A stretch of 46,409 bases of DNA, from positions 1 to 46,409 of the forward strand of contig JAKLIH010000006.1 in the NCBI GenBank assembly GCA_022709715.1, given 5' to 3'. This document shows, piece after piece, positions 7,633 to 15,943 of this stretch. Below the pieces are notes generated by a model. The model had not been told where the DNA came from and made no database searches. It saw nothing but the letters and a program-made list of their open reading frames with translations. Position 1 is the stretch's first letter; each line of letters begins with the position of its first letter. Both the position numbers and the translations under genes were made by a program. The DNA is from Patescibacteria group bacterium (GTDB taxonomy: Bacteria; Patescibacteriota; Minisyncoccia; UBA6257; JAKLIH01).

Positions 7633-9762
7633 CTATTTGAATCAACCCTCAAAAAAACTAGATACTGAATCAAAAAAACTATTAATTATACCACCGATAT
7701 TAAACCCGGAATCGCTATCATCACCTGGCGCAGGTTCAGTCGGTTGAGGACCCGGCTCTGGCTCGGGGGATGGCTGAGGATCTGAGGTACTGATGCCTTC
7801 TTCAATATTGGGAAATGGCTGCTCTTCTGTTGGTCTATTATTGTTATAAAATGTAATTTGTGAAATTTTAGCTAGCGGTGACGAAAATGCCTCTCCACCG
7901 TCATTATAACGTATACCAAACACTAAACAAACAAAATTTTCAAATTCAATATTACTTTGTTGTAACTCATTGACAAACCTTTTTGTTGGTATAGATATAA
8001 TAAGATCTTTATCTGATTTTTGTGCTCGAACATAGCCTTTTGTGATTGCAACAACAAATTTATATTCAGCACTGTTATTACTTTTTGCAAGCATCTGATC
8101 AGAACAATTAATATCAATACTACTAACCGCAGAAAAATCAAAATTATCGCACGTTGTATGCATAGCGAATGGTATATACGGGTCGTCTAAATAAAATTTA
8201 GTTTTGTTGCTATTGTAGCTATTTAAGTTAAATACGCAAGGTTTGATTCTAAATTCTGACGACAATTGTTCATAATTATCCGCGTCGTCATTGACAATCA
8301 TGGACAAAAGACATTTGTCAATATCACCTTTCCGATAAAAAATATTTCTTAAATTTAATGAATCTACTCGATAGTCACCTGGTTTTATGTATTCCAACGA
8401 TGTTTTTCCATAATAAAAAGGGTTTTCATAACCTTGGATAGTGCCATCAAGTTCTTGACAAATAATTTTATATTCGATATCAATAGTAGTTGGTATTTGT
8501 TTGTCGTTTACACCGTTACAATAAACATTGATATCAATCGGAAGATAATAATCTTCTCCTTGAGTATAAATCTTGTTTTTTATTGGATATACAATATTAT
8601 AATTACAAGTGTTGGTCGAATCACCATCTTTGTTCAAATTGACAAACTCCTTGGTATACGAATCCTGTTTATAATAATTTGTTTTATGACTTTTGATATC
8701 GTCTAAACAGTCTGGATCAAAACTCAATTTTTGATGCCAATTTTCATCTGGTCGACATTGATATACATTAAAAATTACTTTAGTTTTGTCATCTACTATT
8801 TTAATGTCATCGGGAATTATAAATTTTTTATTAAAATAACCATCTCCGGAATCATCTCTAATAAACGACTCTTGGTGTTTATCTTTACTATCAGTATATT
8901 CCATCGAAAAATAAATTGGATATGATTCATTACATTTTGATAATTCGCTCATTAATGAAATTTGTTGCAATTTTTCCTCAAACTCAGCACCTTCGAATTT
9001 AACATCGCAATAATCAGTTAAGGGATTAAATACTAATGGGTTAATCTTTTGATCTGGTGATGTTGGCGCAATTGCAATATGAACAGAGTCTTCATTTACA
9101 ACCGAAGCTGGCTTTATAAATCCTAATCCTTCTAGGGCACTAGTTAATAAATTTTTTAGACCGCTTATAGCTAATGGCTTGGATGATGAAGATGTATCAA
9201 GAGTTGATGGTTTATCAAGATTAAGACCGAGAAACGATCAAGGTGTGGTTTCTTCAGTTTTTTGATTGGTAACGGATGATGAATTAAGATTAAAATCAAA
9301 ATTTGATCCATTTAAAACGTCTTGGGATACAGATGGTGCGGTTTGTGGAGTTTCACTTTCGACTCAAAAATCATTGATATTAAAACTTGAATTAGTTTGA
9401 TCACTAATTTGAAACTCGGATGATTTGGTTGGTTTTTCTATATCAGTATCAACTGATCAATTGGTTCAATTACTATTTAAAAAACTATCGGATAAAGTGT
9501 AAGCTGGTTTGGTATTATCAGCTTTGCATTCAGATTCGGTGGCATAGTCGTCATCGCTTTTATAATCCACCTGTTCGCATTTTTGAGTTTTGGTATTGTA
9601 AATTCATCTGTTATAATTATTTTGCATGAAACTGCCAATATCAAAAGACGTGGTAAAATTATTTAAACCACTAAAAGCACTTTCCGTGGCAGCTTTTGAA
9701 TTAGAAAAGCCAAAAGAAAAAATTAAAATAACAAACAATAATAAATAAAATACTTTTTTCAT
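7633..9762 (-). CDS. Large secreted protein of unknown function (many UGA-Trp)
   Basis: Reading TGA as Trp, ATG 9762 to TAG 7633 gives 709 residues. A classic signal peptide opens it (MKKVFYLLLFVILIFSFGFS, then NSKAA). A Ser/Asn/Thr-rich region of about 250 residues follows, with several UGA-coded Trp (NRWIYNTK, SNWTNWS, NDFWVES, TPWSFLG). Next is a Cys-containing beta-rich domain (250-640), a Pro/Glu/Asp linker (PSPEPEPGPQPTEP) and an amphipathic tail ending in FFEGWFK. I recognise no enzyme motif. It is probably an extracytoplasmic or surface protein. Standard-code calling leaves only the 442 C-terminal residues and loses the signal peptide. Confidence 0.75.
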
Positions 9763-9838
9763 AAAATTATTTTATATTTGATTATATCAAGAATAGCATA
9801 TTTTTAAATTGTAAACAACAAATCGAGTAGATTAAAAT

Positions 9839-9871
9839 TAATCATAACGGTACCTGGTACCGTTATGATTA
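9839..9871. repeat. AACGGTACC palindrome variant (ATCATAACGG arms)
   Basis: A 33 bp perfect palindrome whose outer arms read TAATCATAACGGTACC instead of CCAATCCCAACGGTACC. Both arms changed together, so pairing is preserved. A short triplicated AATGTTCGG (about 9919-9945) lies between this and copy C. Confidence 0.75.
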
Positions 9872-9956
9872 AAGTAAAGATTAAGCCATATCTTTTAAAG
9901 TCATTAAATATTAATATATGTTCGGAATGTTCGGAATGTTCGGAACATATTGATTT

Positions 9957-10028
9957 CCAATCCCAACGGTACCTGGTACCGTTGGGATTGGAAACTTGGA
10001 GACCGGCGGGCATTTTATGCCCGCCGGT
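9957..10028. repeat. Composite palindrome pair (copy C)
   Basis: CCAATCCCAACGGTACC, a central T and its complement, then the ACCGGCGGGCAT hairpin with an exact partner. It directly follows the hicA-like stop at 10032 on the minus strand and is followed by a T run there. Confidence 0.8.
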
Positions 10029-10031
10029 TTT

Positions 10032-10271
10032 TTAAAAATTATTTAGCTGTTCAATCTTTTTTTGAATTCCTGATTGCAGAATTATACCTTTGAATGTTCC
10101 GGGATGTATAGGTTTATTACCATGTCTAGGAATACAAACTTGTCTTTTAATGCCCGAAACAATGCCAACGTAGAAATAGTGACTACCGTGAATATGGGTA
10201 AGATAAAAGTTATGTTTTTTCAAAAACTCGCTGATTTCTAAAAACGTTCAATTATATAATCCGCGAGACAT
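10032..10271 (-). CDS. hicA: HicA-family toxin, divergent third copy (one UGA read as Trp)
   Basis: ATG 10271 to TAA 10032 gives 79 residues. The signature THIHGSHYFY has the catalytic His, followed by CIPRHGNKPIHPGTFKGIILQS, a good HicA C-terminal strand-helix. The N-terminal GLYNWTFLEI uses TGA for Trp. It is preceded by an antitoxin-like gene ending 11 bases upstream. It is only distantly similar to the two hicA copies at 2 kb. Confidence 0.78.
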
Positions 10272-10282
10272 AATGTAAAAAA

Positions 10283-10606
10283 TTAAACATTGGCCAATGC
10301 CTTTTTGCCGAACATATATACATTGGGCATTGAAGGTTTATGGTTATTTTTATTAATTTTATCTCAGATTATTTCATATTCTTTATTGGTTTTTTGATTT
10401 AACATAGAAATATCAACATTATTTTTAATGGCCGATTGAATATAACCAGTTATTGCTTCTAACAAATTAAATAAAACAATATTTGGATCTTTATCAATTT
10501 CAACAATATTAAATTCTAGAGCAACTCCACATCAGCTGCCTCCTTTTTTAAAAATTATAAATCTAACTTTTCCATTTTTAAGACTATTTTTTATATCTTT
10601 GGACAT
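10283..10606 (-). CDS. HicB-like antitoxin (two UGA read as Trp)
   Basis: ATG 10606 to TAA 10283 gives 107 residues. The segment KGGSWCGVALEFNIVEIDKD resembles the HicB core strands, and the following LFNLLEAITGYIQSAIKNN is the expected helix. Trp in GGSWCG and EIIWDK are both TGA. Position and spacing relative to the hicA-like toxin support the antitoxin role; sequence similarity to the other two HicB proteins is low. Confidence 0.65.
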
Positions 10607-10671
10607 AATTAAATTATTTAATATGTATTATAATTGTATCAATTTTAAATTAAAAAGTCAACGTTAAAAAT

Positions 10672-10761
10672 CCAATCCCAACGGTACCAGGTACCGTTGG
10701 GATTGGAAATTGGAGAGGAAATGGGAAACTGGGAAACCGGCGGGCATCAAATGCCCGCCGG
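10672..10761. repeat. Composite palindrome pair (copy D)
   Basis: The 35 bp CCAATCCCAACGG palindrome and the CCGGCGGGCAT hairpin are separated by about 30 bases instead of 12. The pair follows the TAA of the gene ending at 10769. Confidence 0.8.
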
Positions 10762-10768
10762 AAAATTA

Positions 10769-11509
10769 TTATTTTTGTTGGTCTTGGCTATCAAGATACA
10801 AATCAGCCAATTTGGTTAAAAAAATATCCTCAATTTCAACTAAATTCTGGTTTATAGTATCAATAAAACGTTTATGATTTTCTTTAGATTTGTCGTCACT
10901 TTGTGTTTCTGATTGTGATGTTTTATTGTTTTTGTTTAATTCTTCTATTATTTGTTCTTTGGGACTTTTAATTGGATCAATGTTTCTCACAACAGCTCAG
11001 ATTTTTTCAATAAATCTTTCAAAAAATTGTTTACCAATGGTAGTATTAGTTTTAATAATGTATTTGATAAGTGTTTTTTCGTCTATATTCTCTTCTTCTT
11101 TTTTAGGATATAGTCTTGAAGATTTAATGTCATCAAGACCTTTATCTATTTCGTCAAACGATTTTGCAAGATCCTTAGGATGAAATGTGGTGGTAAAAAA
11201 ATCGTTTATAATAGGCTCGAGAGCCTTTTTATCACGAATATGATTTAGTATATTATGTTTAAAAGATGAATAAACTTTTCAAAAAGGTTTTGTTTCTTCT
11301 TTTAATTTTTTTCTTTCTTCTTCTAATTGTTCTATTTCTTCTTTTAATGCATCTTCGTGCTGTAATCCTTGAACAAGACTGGCTAAATTGTTTTGATTCT
11401 GTGAATCTAATTTCGAAGGTATTGTTGAACTTTCAAAACCAGAAGATATGTTTTCAAACATCTTTTCAAGATCTTTATTACTGGGTCCTGTTGATTTTCG
11501 AAATCCCAT
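10769..11509 (-). CDS. Coiled-coil protein in the ECF sigma operon (two UGA read as Trp)
   Basis: ATG 11509 to TAA 10769 gives 246 residues through TGA codons at 11279-11281 (KPFWKVYS) and 10991-10993 (EKIWAVVR). The N-terminal 80 residues include a strong coiled coil (EEIEQLEEERKKLKEE). The middle is helical, and the C-terminus is charged and Gln/Asn-rich. There is no membrane segment. It starts 4 bases after the stop of the ECF sigma factor gene, so it is probably co-translated; it could be a cytoplasmic regulator of that sigma factor, but no anti-sigma motif is visible. Confidence 0.65.
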
Positions 11510-11513
11510 ACAT

Positions 11514-12041
11514 TTATTTTATGGTTTTTTTAAGAGATTCTAAAGCTCGATGGATAATCACACGAGTATTGGTTTCAGTGCGACCAATAATAATGGCAAT
11601 CTCTTTTGAATCTAAACCTTGAACATAATAATAAATTAAAACATCGGCATAAATTGGATTGAGTTTTTTGATACAATTCAAAACCATTTCTCTTTTTTCC
11701 GATTCAGCGTATTCGCGAACGATATTTTCATTAGACTCGATTTGAATTTCAACAATATTTTCATTTTCACTATCTTCGGTACTGGCTTCAATTGAAACCG
11801 TAATTTGCTTGCTATCTTTACGATAAAAATCAATTAAACAATTTCGAGCTAGACGATATAAAAATGCACGAGGATTTTTTAAATAATCTTCGGGTTTGTC
11901 ACAATTGGATTTTCAAAATTTAAAAAATGTTTCGGATGTTAAATCATTAGCAATATCACTAGAACTGGTTCTTAAGAACAAGAAGTTAAATATTTCTTTT
12001 GAAAATGTGTCATAGATGTTTGAAAATTTTTCTTTTGTCAT
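11514..12041 (-). CDS. ECF-type RNA polymerase sigma factor (one UGA read as Trp)
   Basis: ATG 12041 to TAA 11514 gives 175 residues. Region 2 includes DIANDLTSETFFKFWKSNC (Trp encoded by TGA) and PRAFLYRLARNCLIDFYRK, the typical core-binding and -10 recognition helices. Region 4 is LNPIYADVLIYYYVQGLDSK, then EIAIIIGRTETNTRVIIHRA, a helix-turn-helix for -35 recognition. ECF sigma factors redirect RNA polymerase to stress or envelope genes. The only companion gene is the coiled-coil protein downstream. Confidence 0.9.
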
Positions 12042-12152
12042 ATTTGTTTATCTACGGCAATATCTTTAATTTTGTGAATAAAAACAAATTAGCCGGATTT
12101 CAATCGGTATCTTTGTAGGGATATGTTATCAAAAAAAATAAGAAAATGCAAA

Positions 12153-12183
12153 CCCCCTCTTTTAAAAGTTGATTACAACTTTC
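12153..12183 (-). promoter_or_regulatory. AAAGTTGT hairpin plus AAAAGAGGGGG leader upstream of the ECF sigma gene
   Basis: The minus strand reads AAAGTTGTAATCAACTTTTAAAAGAGGGGG (given here as motif parts AAAGTTG/CAACTTT and AAAAGAGGGGG). The same combination occurs 30-70 bases before hsp20 at 42649-42683. A shared transcriptional or post-transcriptional control is possible. Confidence 0.4.
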
Positions 12184-12193
12184 TAAAATAATG

Positions 12194-12231
12194 AATAAAC
12201 CCCAGGATAAATTTTTATCCAGGGGTTTATT
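12194..12231. terminator. Terminator of the zinc-ribbon cassette
   Basis: AATAAACCCC...GGGGTTTATT arms enclose CAGGATAAATTTTTATCC. Transcription from the minus strand ends in AT-rich sequence 7 bases after the TAG at 12238. Confidence 0.75.
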
Positions 12232-12237
12232 TTTCTT

Positions 12238-12444
12238 CTAGATTTTTTTATGTATTAATTCACCTCCTTCCATAAAAGCAGTCAATCCGGCTCTGTTCTC
12301 GACAAGATTGCCAGTTTTAGGCCACAACAACACTCCACATTCAGGACATACTATAACTGGTGAATATAAACTACATCCGGTTTGGACTATAGTTGTTTTG
12401 GCCGTCTCTTCTTCAAAAGTTGTCTTACAATTTTTGCACTTCAT
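12238..12444 (-). CDS. Small zinc-ribbon protein (cassette class)
   Basis: The protein has 68 residues, with MKCKNCKTTF at the start and CPECG near residue 33, a two-pair CxxC zinc ribbon. The function is unknown. It has an AAAAAAGGAGAAAAA Shine-Dalgarno, its own promoter (12481-12509) and its own terminator. Trp is TGG, the stop is TAG, and the GC content is above that of the flanking core genes, as in the other small genes here. Confidence 0.7.
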   Translation of the reverse strand: MKCKNCKTTFEEETAKTTIVQTGCSLYSPVIVCPECGVLLWPKTGNLVENRAGLTAFMEGGELIHKKI

Positions 12445-12480
12445 TTTTTCTCCTTTTTTTTATTTGAAGCTTCTAATGGT

Positions 12481-12509
12481 ATACTACCACGCAAACACAC
12501 TTTTGTCAA
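12481..12509 (-). promoter_or_regulatory. Promoter TTGACA-17-TAGTAT with extended -10
   Basis: The minus strand gives TTGACA, 17 bases ending in TGG, then TAGTAT. The spacing is ideal and the TG extension is shared with most of the cassette promoters listed below. Confidence 0.8.
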
Positions 12510-12528
12510 ATTCACAAAACTCAACATC

Positions 12529-12557
12529 TTGCCTTTTAGAGATTGATATGATAGAAT
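12529..12557 (+). promoter_or_regulatory. Promoter TTGCCT-17-TAGAAT with TGA extension
   Basis: It drives the two-gene cassette at 12602 and diverges from the promoter at 12481. The spacer is 17 bases. The leader continues to the strong Shine-Dalgarno TTAGGAGGTT. Confidence 0.75.
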
Positions 12558-12601
12558 GTGAAAAGTAAATAGAAAAATAAACAATTAGGAGGTTTTAATC
12601 A

Positions 12602-12967
12602 ATGTCAAATCCAAAACGATTCGCAAGCTTTCAAGCCAGCATGGTGAATTACGAAAGACATCAAGACCATGTTATTGCTTCGTTCTCTCAATTTTTAGTA
12701 AGATATCCGCTGTTGCCTTTAAATGTTGGCAGCATCATATTGGGTTATCCGGAACCAGGTGTATTACCTAAGAAACCGAACAACTTAATTTCGATCTACA
12801 CTATTAATCCTGGCACTGTATCTGATATTGAAAGAAAGGTGGTTGAAAGTGTAATAACAAAAAAAGTTCTCGAACCATTCAAGAAAGAACTATTACAAGA
12901 AGGACCGTTCAAGGGTCGTCAAGACATCGTAGACGCAATTGTATTATCACAATGTGAAGAAAGGTGA
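12602..12967 (+). CDS. Hypothetical protein, 121 aa, TGA-terminated (cassette class)
   Basis: ATG 12602 follows a perfect AGGAGG at 9-base spacing. I recognise no family; the sequence is soluble with a KKVLEPFKKELLQE helix. The last codon, AGG, is followed by TGA (12965-12967) with the next gene starting 5 bases later. If TGA were Trp, as in the core genes, the frame would run about 45 codons further inside the next gene in a different frame. TGA must therefore stop translation here. It forms an operon with the gene at 12973. Confidence 0.7.
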   Translation: MSNPKRFASFQASMVNYERHQDHVIASFSQFLVRYPLLPLNVGSIILGYPEPGVLPKKPNNLISIYTINPGTVSDIERKVVESVITKKVLEPFKKELLQEGPFKGRQDIVDAIVLSQCEER

Positions 12968-12972
12968 TACAA

Positions 12973-13218
12973 ATGAGCAAGTATAGTATTGATCAAAAAA
13001 ATGCAACTCAAATGGCCAAAATTTTGTCAAGAAATATTTGGCCAAGTAAAGATGTGCTAAGCGTAACTCATAGCACACATCCAGAAACTGGTCAATCTCA
13101 TGTGATAATCGAATCTGATAAGCCACTAGAAAAAGTAGAACGAGAAATAAAAAAAATCCTGTTTTTGCATGGTAAAATAATTGAGCCATTACAATTAACC
13201 CCTATCGAAATCAAATAG
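12973..13218 (+). CDS. Hypothetical protein, 81 aa (cassette class)
   Basis: The ATG at 12973 is preferred over GTG 12964 because AAGGTGAT lies 6 bases upstream. The C-terminal half (residues 38-75) has two beta strands and a helix (SHVIIESDKPLEKVEREIKKI). The function is unknown. The stop is TAG, followed by two hairpins at 13229-13262 and 13271-13305. Confidence 0.65.
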   Translation: MSKYSIDQKNATQMAKILSRNIWPSKDVLSVTHSTHPETGQSHVIIESDKPLEKVEREIKKILFLHGKIIEPLQLTPIEIK

Positions 13219-13228
13219 GATGTATTAA

Positions 13229-13262
13229 TAAAAAGATGGGTCGATCTTGGCCCTCTTTTTTT
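13229..13262 (+). terminator. Hairpin with T8 tract after the two-gene cassette
   Basis: AAAAAGATGGG pairs imperfectly with CCCTCTTTTT, and the plus strand ends in eight T. A second hairpin (TCTCGAT/ATCGAGA followed by T6) at 13271-13305 reinforces termination. Confidence 0.7.
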
Positions 13263-13413
13263 TATATTTTAAAAACATCTCGATTGTTATATCGAGATTT
13301 TTTCTCTGTTTTCACAAAAAGAAAAACCATTTATTAGGTTTTTAAATTATATTTTATTATTTTATTATTTCATTTTTGATCTTTGACCCCGCTTCGCCTG
13401 CCTACCGGCAGGC

Positions 13414-13503
13414 TCCACACCAAGTTTGCACTAGTTATTTTGATATTAATATTAGGCAATACTAATCATTTAAAATACTAATTTATTAGCAAACTTGGTG
13501 TGG
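13414..13503. repeat. 90 bp inverted-repeat element near tRNA-Lys
   Basis: Perfect 15 bp terminal inverted repeats, CCACACCAAGTTTGC and GCAAACTTGGTGTGG, flank about 60 bases of AT-rich sequence. It lies 40 bases beyond the 3' end of tRNA-Lys. A related end (CCCCACATTAAGTTTGCTG) is at about 46358. A CCTGCCTACCGGCAGG palindrome abuts its left side. Confidence 0.7.
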
Positions 13504-13542
13504 GGGCATGTTTTTGAGATCAAAAAACTTTGTTTTTTGCTG

Positions 13543-13616
13543 TGCCCCCAGCAGGATTCGAACCTGCGACCATTTGCTTAAGAGGCAACTGCTCTACCAG
13601 ACTGAGCTATGGGGGC
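13543..13616 (-). tRNA. tRNA-Lys(CUU)
   Basis: The acceptor stem GCCCCCA pairs with TGGGGGC. The D arm is TAGCTCAGTCTGGTAGAGCA, the anticodon loop CTCTTAA gives CUU, and the T arm GCAGGTTCGAATCCTGC is intact. CCA is not encoded. The anticodon stem has a mismatch at its outer pair (G27-A43). Confidence 0.92.
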
Positions 13617-13644
13617 GGATAAAATAAAATTTCAAGTATCAATG

Positions 13645-13705
13645 TTCCCACCACGACTAACCGAAGGTTGATGTGGGCCTGCCTGCCGGTAGGCAGGGGC
13701 TAGCA
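13645..13705. repeat. GGTTG/CTGCCTGCCGGTAGGCAGG composite palindrome
   Basis: CCACGACTAACCGAAGGTTG is followed by GTGGG and the palindrome CCTGCCTGCCGGTAGGCAGG, then GGCTAGC. A nearly identical unit is at 45969-46028. Shorter relatives occur in recG and the pilin gene. Confidence 0.7.
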
Positions 13706-13784
13706 ATGTTCAAAAGGAAAGAGTAAGTAGTAAATGGTAATATAAAGAGTAATTGGTAAATAGTAATTAGTAATTATTTGCTCT

Positions 13785-13880
13785 TTACTATTGTCTTACT
13801 ATTGTCTTACTATTGTCTTACTATTGTCTTACTATTGTCTTACTATTGTCTTACTATTGTCTTACTATTGTCTTACTATT
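13785..13880. repeat. Tandem repeat, 11 bp unit TTACTATTGTC, eight copies
   Basis: Eight exact head-to-tail copies (13785-13872) are followed by a partial ninth. Degenerate forms of the same unit occur at about 42065-42150 and 45935-46150. Confidence 0.9.
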
Positions 13881-13920
13881 CTACTACATTTTTCTTCTTT
13901 TTTCAATAGTTAAAAAATAA

Positions 13921-13952
13921 AAAAAACCCCCTGGACAAAACTTTGTCCAGGG
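13921..13952 (-). terminator. Terminator of the 87 aa cassette gene
   Basis: CCCTGGACAAAG/CTTTGTCCAGGG hairpin followed on the minus strand by GGTTTTTTTT. It lies 9 bases after the TGA at 13962, so reading that TGA as sense would translate through the terminator. Confidence 0.85.
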
Positions 13953-13961
13953 ATGTTGTTT

Positions 13962-14225
13962 TCAAATGCGTTTATAATCACTTAACTTGAATGGACAACA
14001 GAATGTTGCTCCTTCGTCAAGCTCGAACTTGAACCAGAGCACTTTTGTAAATTCGGAACAATGTTCACAATCCGTATCTGGTCCTGGAACGCCTACTCCT
14101 AATACTACACCTTTTTCCCCTCTATAGCTGACCATATCACCTACATTGAAACCAAATTTATTGCAAGCTTCATTCGAATCATCTATAGTAATTTCGTCAC
14201 CAACAACTGTAGTTATCGTTTTCAT
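13962..14225 (-). CDS. SH3-like small protein, TGA-terminated (cassette class)
   Basis: The 87-residue protein has FNVGDMVSYRGEKGVVLGVG, an SH3/KOW-like strand-turn pattern, and two Cys pairs (CEHC, FCC). It is a paralogue in layout of the gene at 31472 (FNVGDRVVFDDGDEGTVIGYG). The role is unknown, perhaps nucleic acid or protein binding. AAAAAGGAG precedes the ATG. The stop TGA is followed at once by a strong terminator, making TGA=stop unavoidable here. Trp in VLWFKF is TGG. Confidence 0.72.
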   Translation of the reverse strand: MKTITTVVGDEITIDDSNEACNKFGFNVGDMVSYRGEKGVVLGVGVPGPDTDCEHCSEFTKVLWFKFELDEGATFCCPFKLSDYKRI

Positions 14226-14260
14226 TTTTTCTCCTTTTTAAATTAAAATCTACTATTAAT

Positions 14261-14289
14261 ATTCTACCACACAACTACAATTTGGTCAA
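14261..14289 (-). promoter_or_regulatory. Promoter TTGACC-17-TAGAAT
   Basis: The extended -10 (TGGTAGAAT) and 17-base spacer follow the cassette consensus. It lies 35 bases upstream of the ATG at 14225. Confidence 0.75.
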
Positions 14290-14306
14290 GTTTTTTCAAT
14301 AGCAAG

Positions 14307-14831
14307 TTATTTAAAGATAAAATTAGTTAACATAAAGCTAACATTGCAAAAAACTAAACCAACGATGACACCGAGAAAAACATCTAATGGTCAATGTAAG
14401 CCATTGTAGACGCGCGATCACATAATCAATGGGATGAGTGGTGTTAATAATATAAATCAAGGACTATATAGTATTAGAGTAAAAACGATAGCGACAACAG
14501 CGGTGGTATGGCCCGATGGTGAAGCACTATTTTGTTCTTTTTTGCCCAAAGGCAAAACATCGCCATCGACTAAATAGGGGCGCGGATGATAAGTTAATTT
14601 TTTGATAATACCATCGACGACGATTCGGATAAGTAATAAAATAAATCCGACGTTTAAAGCTAATTTGTAAAGTAAAACAATATCGTGACGAATTAATAAT
14701 CAAATGGTTGTTCAAAAACTAAAAAATAAAACTAGAAAAAGTTTATCACTGATTAATCAAGACATTGTGCTCAAAAAATAATTGCGATGATTGTAAATTT
14801 TTTCGAATCAATATTGATTCCAATTTTTCAT
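14307..14831 (-). CDS. PAP2-family membrane phosphatase (several UGA-Trp)
   Basis: ATG 14831 to TAA 14307 gives 174 residues with TGA as Trp (NQYWFEK, TMSWLIS, SFWTTIW, HWPLDV and others). All three PAP2 motifs are visible: KKLTYHPRP, SPSGHT and SRVYNGLHWPLDVFLG, with catalytic His in the last two. Hydrophobic stretches give about four to five membrane spans. The family dephosphorylates lipid phosphates such as undecaprenyl diphosphate or phosphatidic acid. Under the standard code the gene is shattered into pieces below 60 codons. Confidence 0.88.
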
Positions 14832-14840
14832 ATAAAATAA

Positions 14841-14952
14841 TTAAGTAATATTTTAAAGTCAAACATTCTATTCAAAATATACATCGTATAATAAAATTAA
14901 TCGTTTCCTGGTTAAAAATTTTATTTTTAATCTTAACCTTTCTGTGATGGGG
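14841..14952. repeat. MITE-like element, truncated copy
   Basis: AAGTAATATTTTAAAGTCAA through TCCTGGTTAAAAATTTTATT matches 15030-15130 closely. The distal terminal repeat is missing, and the near end reads CTTTCTGTGATGGGGG. Confidence 0.7.
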
Positions 14953-15003
14953 GCCAGCCCCGCTTCGCTCCACAACCAACCAAAGGTTGGTGTGGGGGCT
15001 AGC
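14953..15003. repeat. CCAACCAAAGGTTGG palindrome with GTGGGGGCTAGC
   Basis: It sits between two MITE-like copies. The sequence CTCCACAACCAACCAAAGGT belongs to the same family as units inside recG (20015) and the pilin gene (41731). Confidence 0.65.
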
Positions 15004-15144
15004 CCCCACACTCAGAAAAGTTTTTAAGCGTTAAGTAATATTTTAAAGTTAAACATTCTATTCAAAATGTACATCATACAATAAATTTAATTGTTTCCTG
15101 GTTAAAAATAGAATTTTTAACCTTAAACTTTCTGAGTGTGGGGG
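15004..15144. repeat. MITE-like element, complete copy abutting tRNA-Arg
   Basis: Ends CCCCACACTCAGAAAAGTTT and AAACTTTCTGAGTGTGGGGG are inverted repeats of about 20 bp. It is 141 bp long with no ORF, and its right end touches the base after the tRNA-Arg discriminator. It is the reverse-orientation homologue of 3957-4100. Confidence 0.8.
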
Positions 15145-15218
15145 TGCCTCCAGAGGGATTCGAACCCCCAACCTCGTGGTCCGAAGCCACGCACTCTATC
15201 CAGTTGAGCTATGAAGGC
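15145..15218 (-). tRNA. tRNA-Arg(UCG)
   Basis: Acceptor GCCTTCA pairs with TGGAGGC (one G-U). The D arm is TAGCTCAACTGGATAGAG, and the anticodon stem CGTGG/CCACG with loop CTTCGGA gives UCG. The T arm is GGGGGTTCGAATCCCTC. CCA is not encoded. Its promoter reads TTTACT-17-TAATAT with a TGC extension. The 5' half and promoter are duplicated at 15975-16030. Confidence 0.92.
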
Positions 15219-15484
15219 AAGATATTTAAAATATTAGCATAAAAACGATAATAAGTAAATAAATGATTTTGAAAATAAAACATGTTAACATGAATTCAGA
15301 ATATTGTTAATGACAGGATAAAAATATATCGTTCATGATTATTGCAAATGTTGACATTTCTTTTTTGGATCTCAATATAATTGAGACGATCGGTTAAAAA
15401 TTTTCCAAAACTATAAAATATTTTTAATTTTTTACACATCATAAAATATTATATTGAAAGATCAAAAATTTTTTGAAATAAATG
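15219..15484. other. Intergenic stretch without a gene
   Basis: About 270 AT-rich bases between tRNA-Arg and the terminator of the next cassette. A TTGACA at about 15351 with a TATAAT 19 bases on (plus strand) has nothing recognisable downstream. No ORF or hairpin of note. Confidence 0.4.
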
Positions 15485-15485
15485 A

Positions 15486-15533
15486 AAAACCCCATTGAAG
15501 TAAATAAAATTTATTTTACTCCTTTGGGGTTTT
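15486..15533 (-). terminator. Terminator of the 122 aa cassette gene
   Basis: AAAACCCC(A)A...TGGGGTTTT with an inner AGTAAAATAAATTTTATTTACT palindrome. It begins 8 bases after the TGA at 15542. Confidence 0.8.
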
Positions 15534-15541
15534 GGAAGAGA

Positions 15542-15910
15542 TCATTCATCTAGGAATAATGGCCAGTAGTTTGCTCGCAAATAACTAGCCGCTACATACG
15601 AGTCCTCAATCTTTGCCAGTCTTTCATCGTTAGTGTATAAAACACTAACTTCTTTGGGGTTGGCGGGTAGTAATTCGGTTTCATTAACACGAACCACTGC
15701 CACAAGGAATCCATCGGTCCATATCAATGGTTTACCGCCAATACCACCGACTGTTGGAAACTTGTCTTTTATTTCAGACAATTCTGATTTAAGCCTGTAG
15801 TTTTCTAAAGATGTCCAAACCGCCATCACTACCATGCAGATCATTGCCATTGATAGCACAACCCTCCGCATAGTATTTCTTCTACCTTCTTCGCGAACCT
15901 TTTCTTCCAT
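15542..15910 (-). CDS. Single-pass membrane protein, 122 aa, TGA-terminated (cassette class)
   Basis: The start is set at ATG 15910, 6 bases after GAAGGAGAT, rather than 24 codons upstream. A short basic N-terminus is followed by one membrane helix (RRVVLSMAMICMVVMAVWTS), then an extracytoplasmic part with a short coiled coil and KPLIWTDGFLVAVVRV. The function is unknown. Trp is TGG throughout and the stop is TGA before a terminator. Codon use (GCC, CTC, CGA) is GC-richer than in core genes. The unit lies between tRNA-Arg and a duplicated fragment of it. Confidence 0.68.
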   Translation of the reverse strand: MEEKVREEGRRNTMRRVVLSMAMICMVVMAVWTSLENYRLKSELSEIKDKFPTVGGIGGKPLIWTDGFLVAVVRVNETELLPANPKEVSVLYTNDERLAKIEDSYVAASYLRANYWPLFLDE

Positions 15911-15943
15911 CGTTAATCTCCTTCGATTTAAAAAGCTATTGGT

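Noticed and set aside
5971-10761. Integron attC sites for the cassettes
   Set aside because: The palindromes lie after core-type genes rather than the small cassettes, lack attC R-box core sites, and no integron integrase with its extra domain is present; the recombinase at 16556 is a plain Xer type.
11266-11622. Plus-strand hydrophobic frame opposite the ECF sigma operon
   Set aside because: It is the complement of the coiled-coil and sigma factor genes; its hydrophobicity comes from antisense Lys/Glu codons.
13785-13880. CRISPR array
   Set aside because: The 11 bp units are contiguous with no spacers and no cas genes are present.
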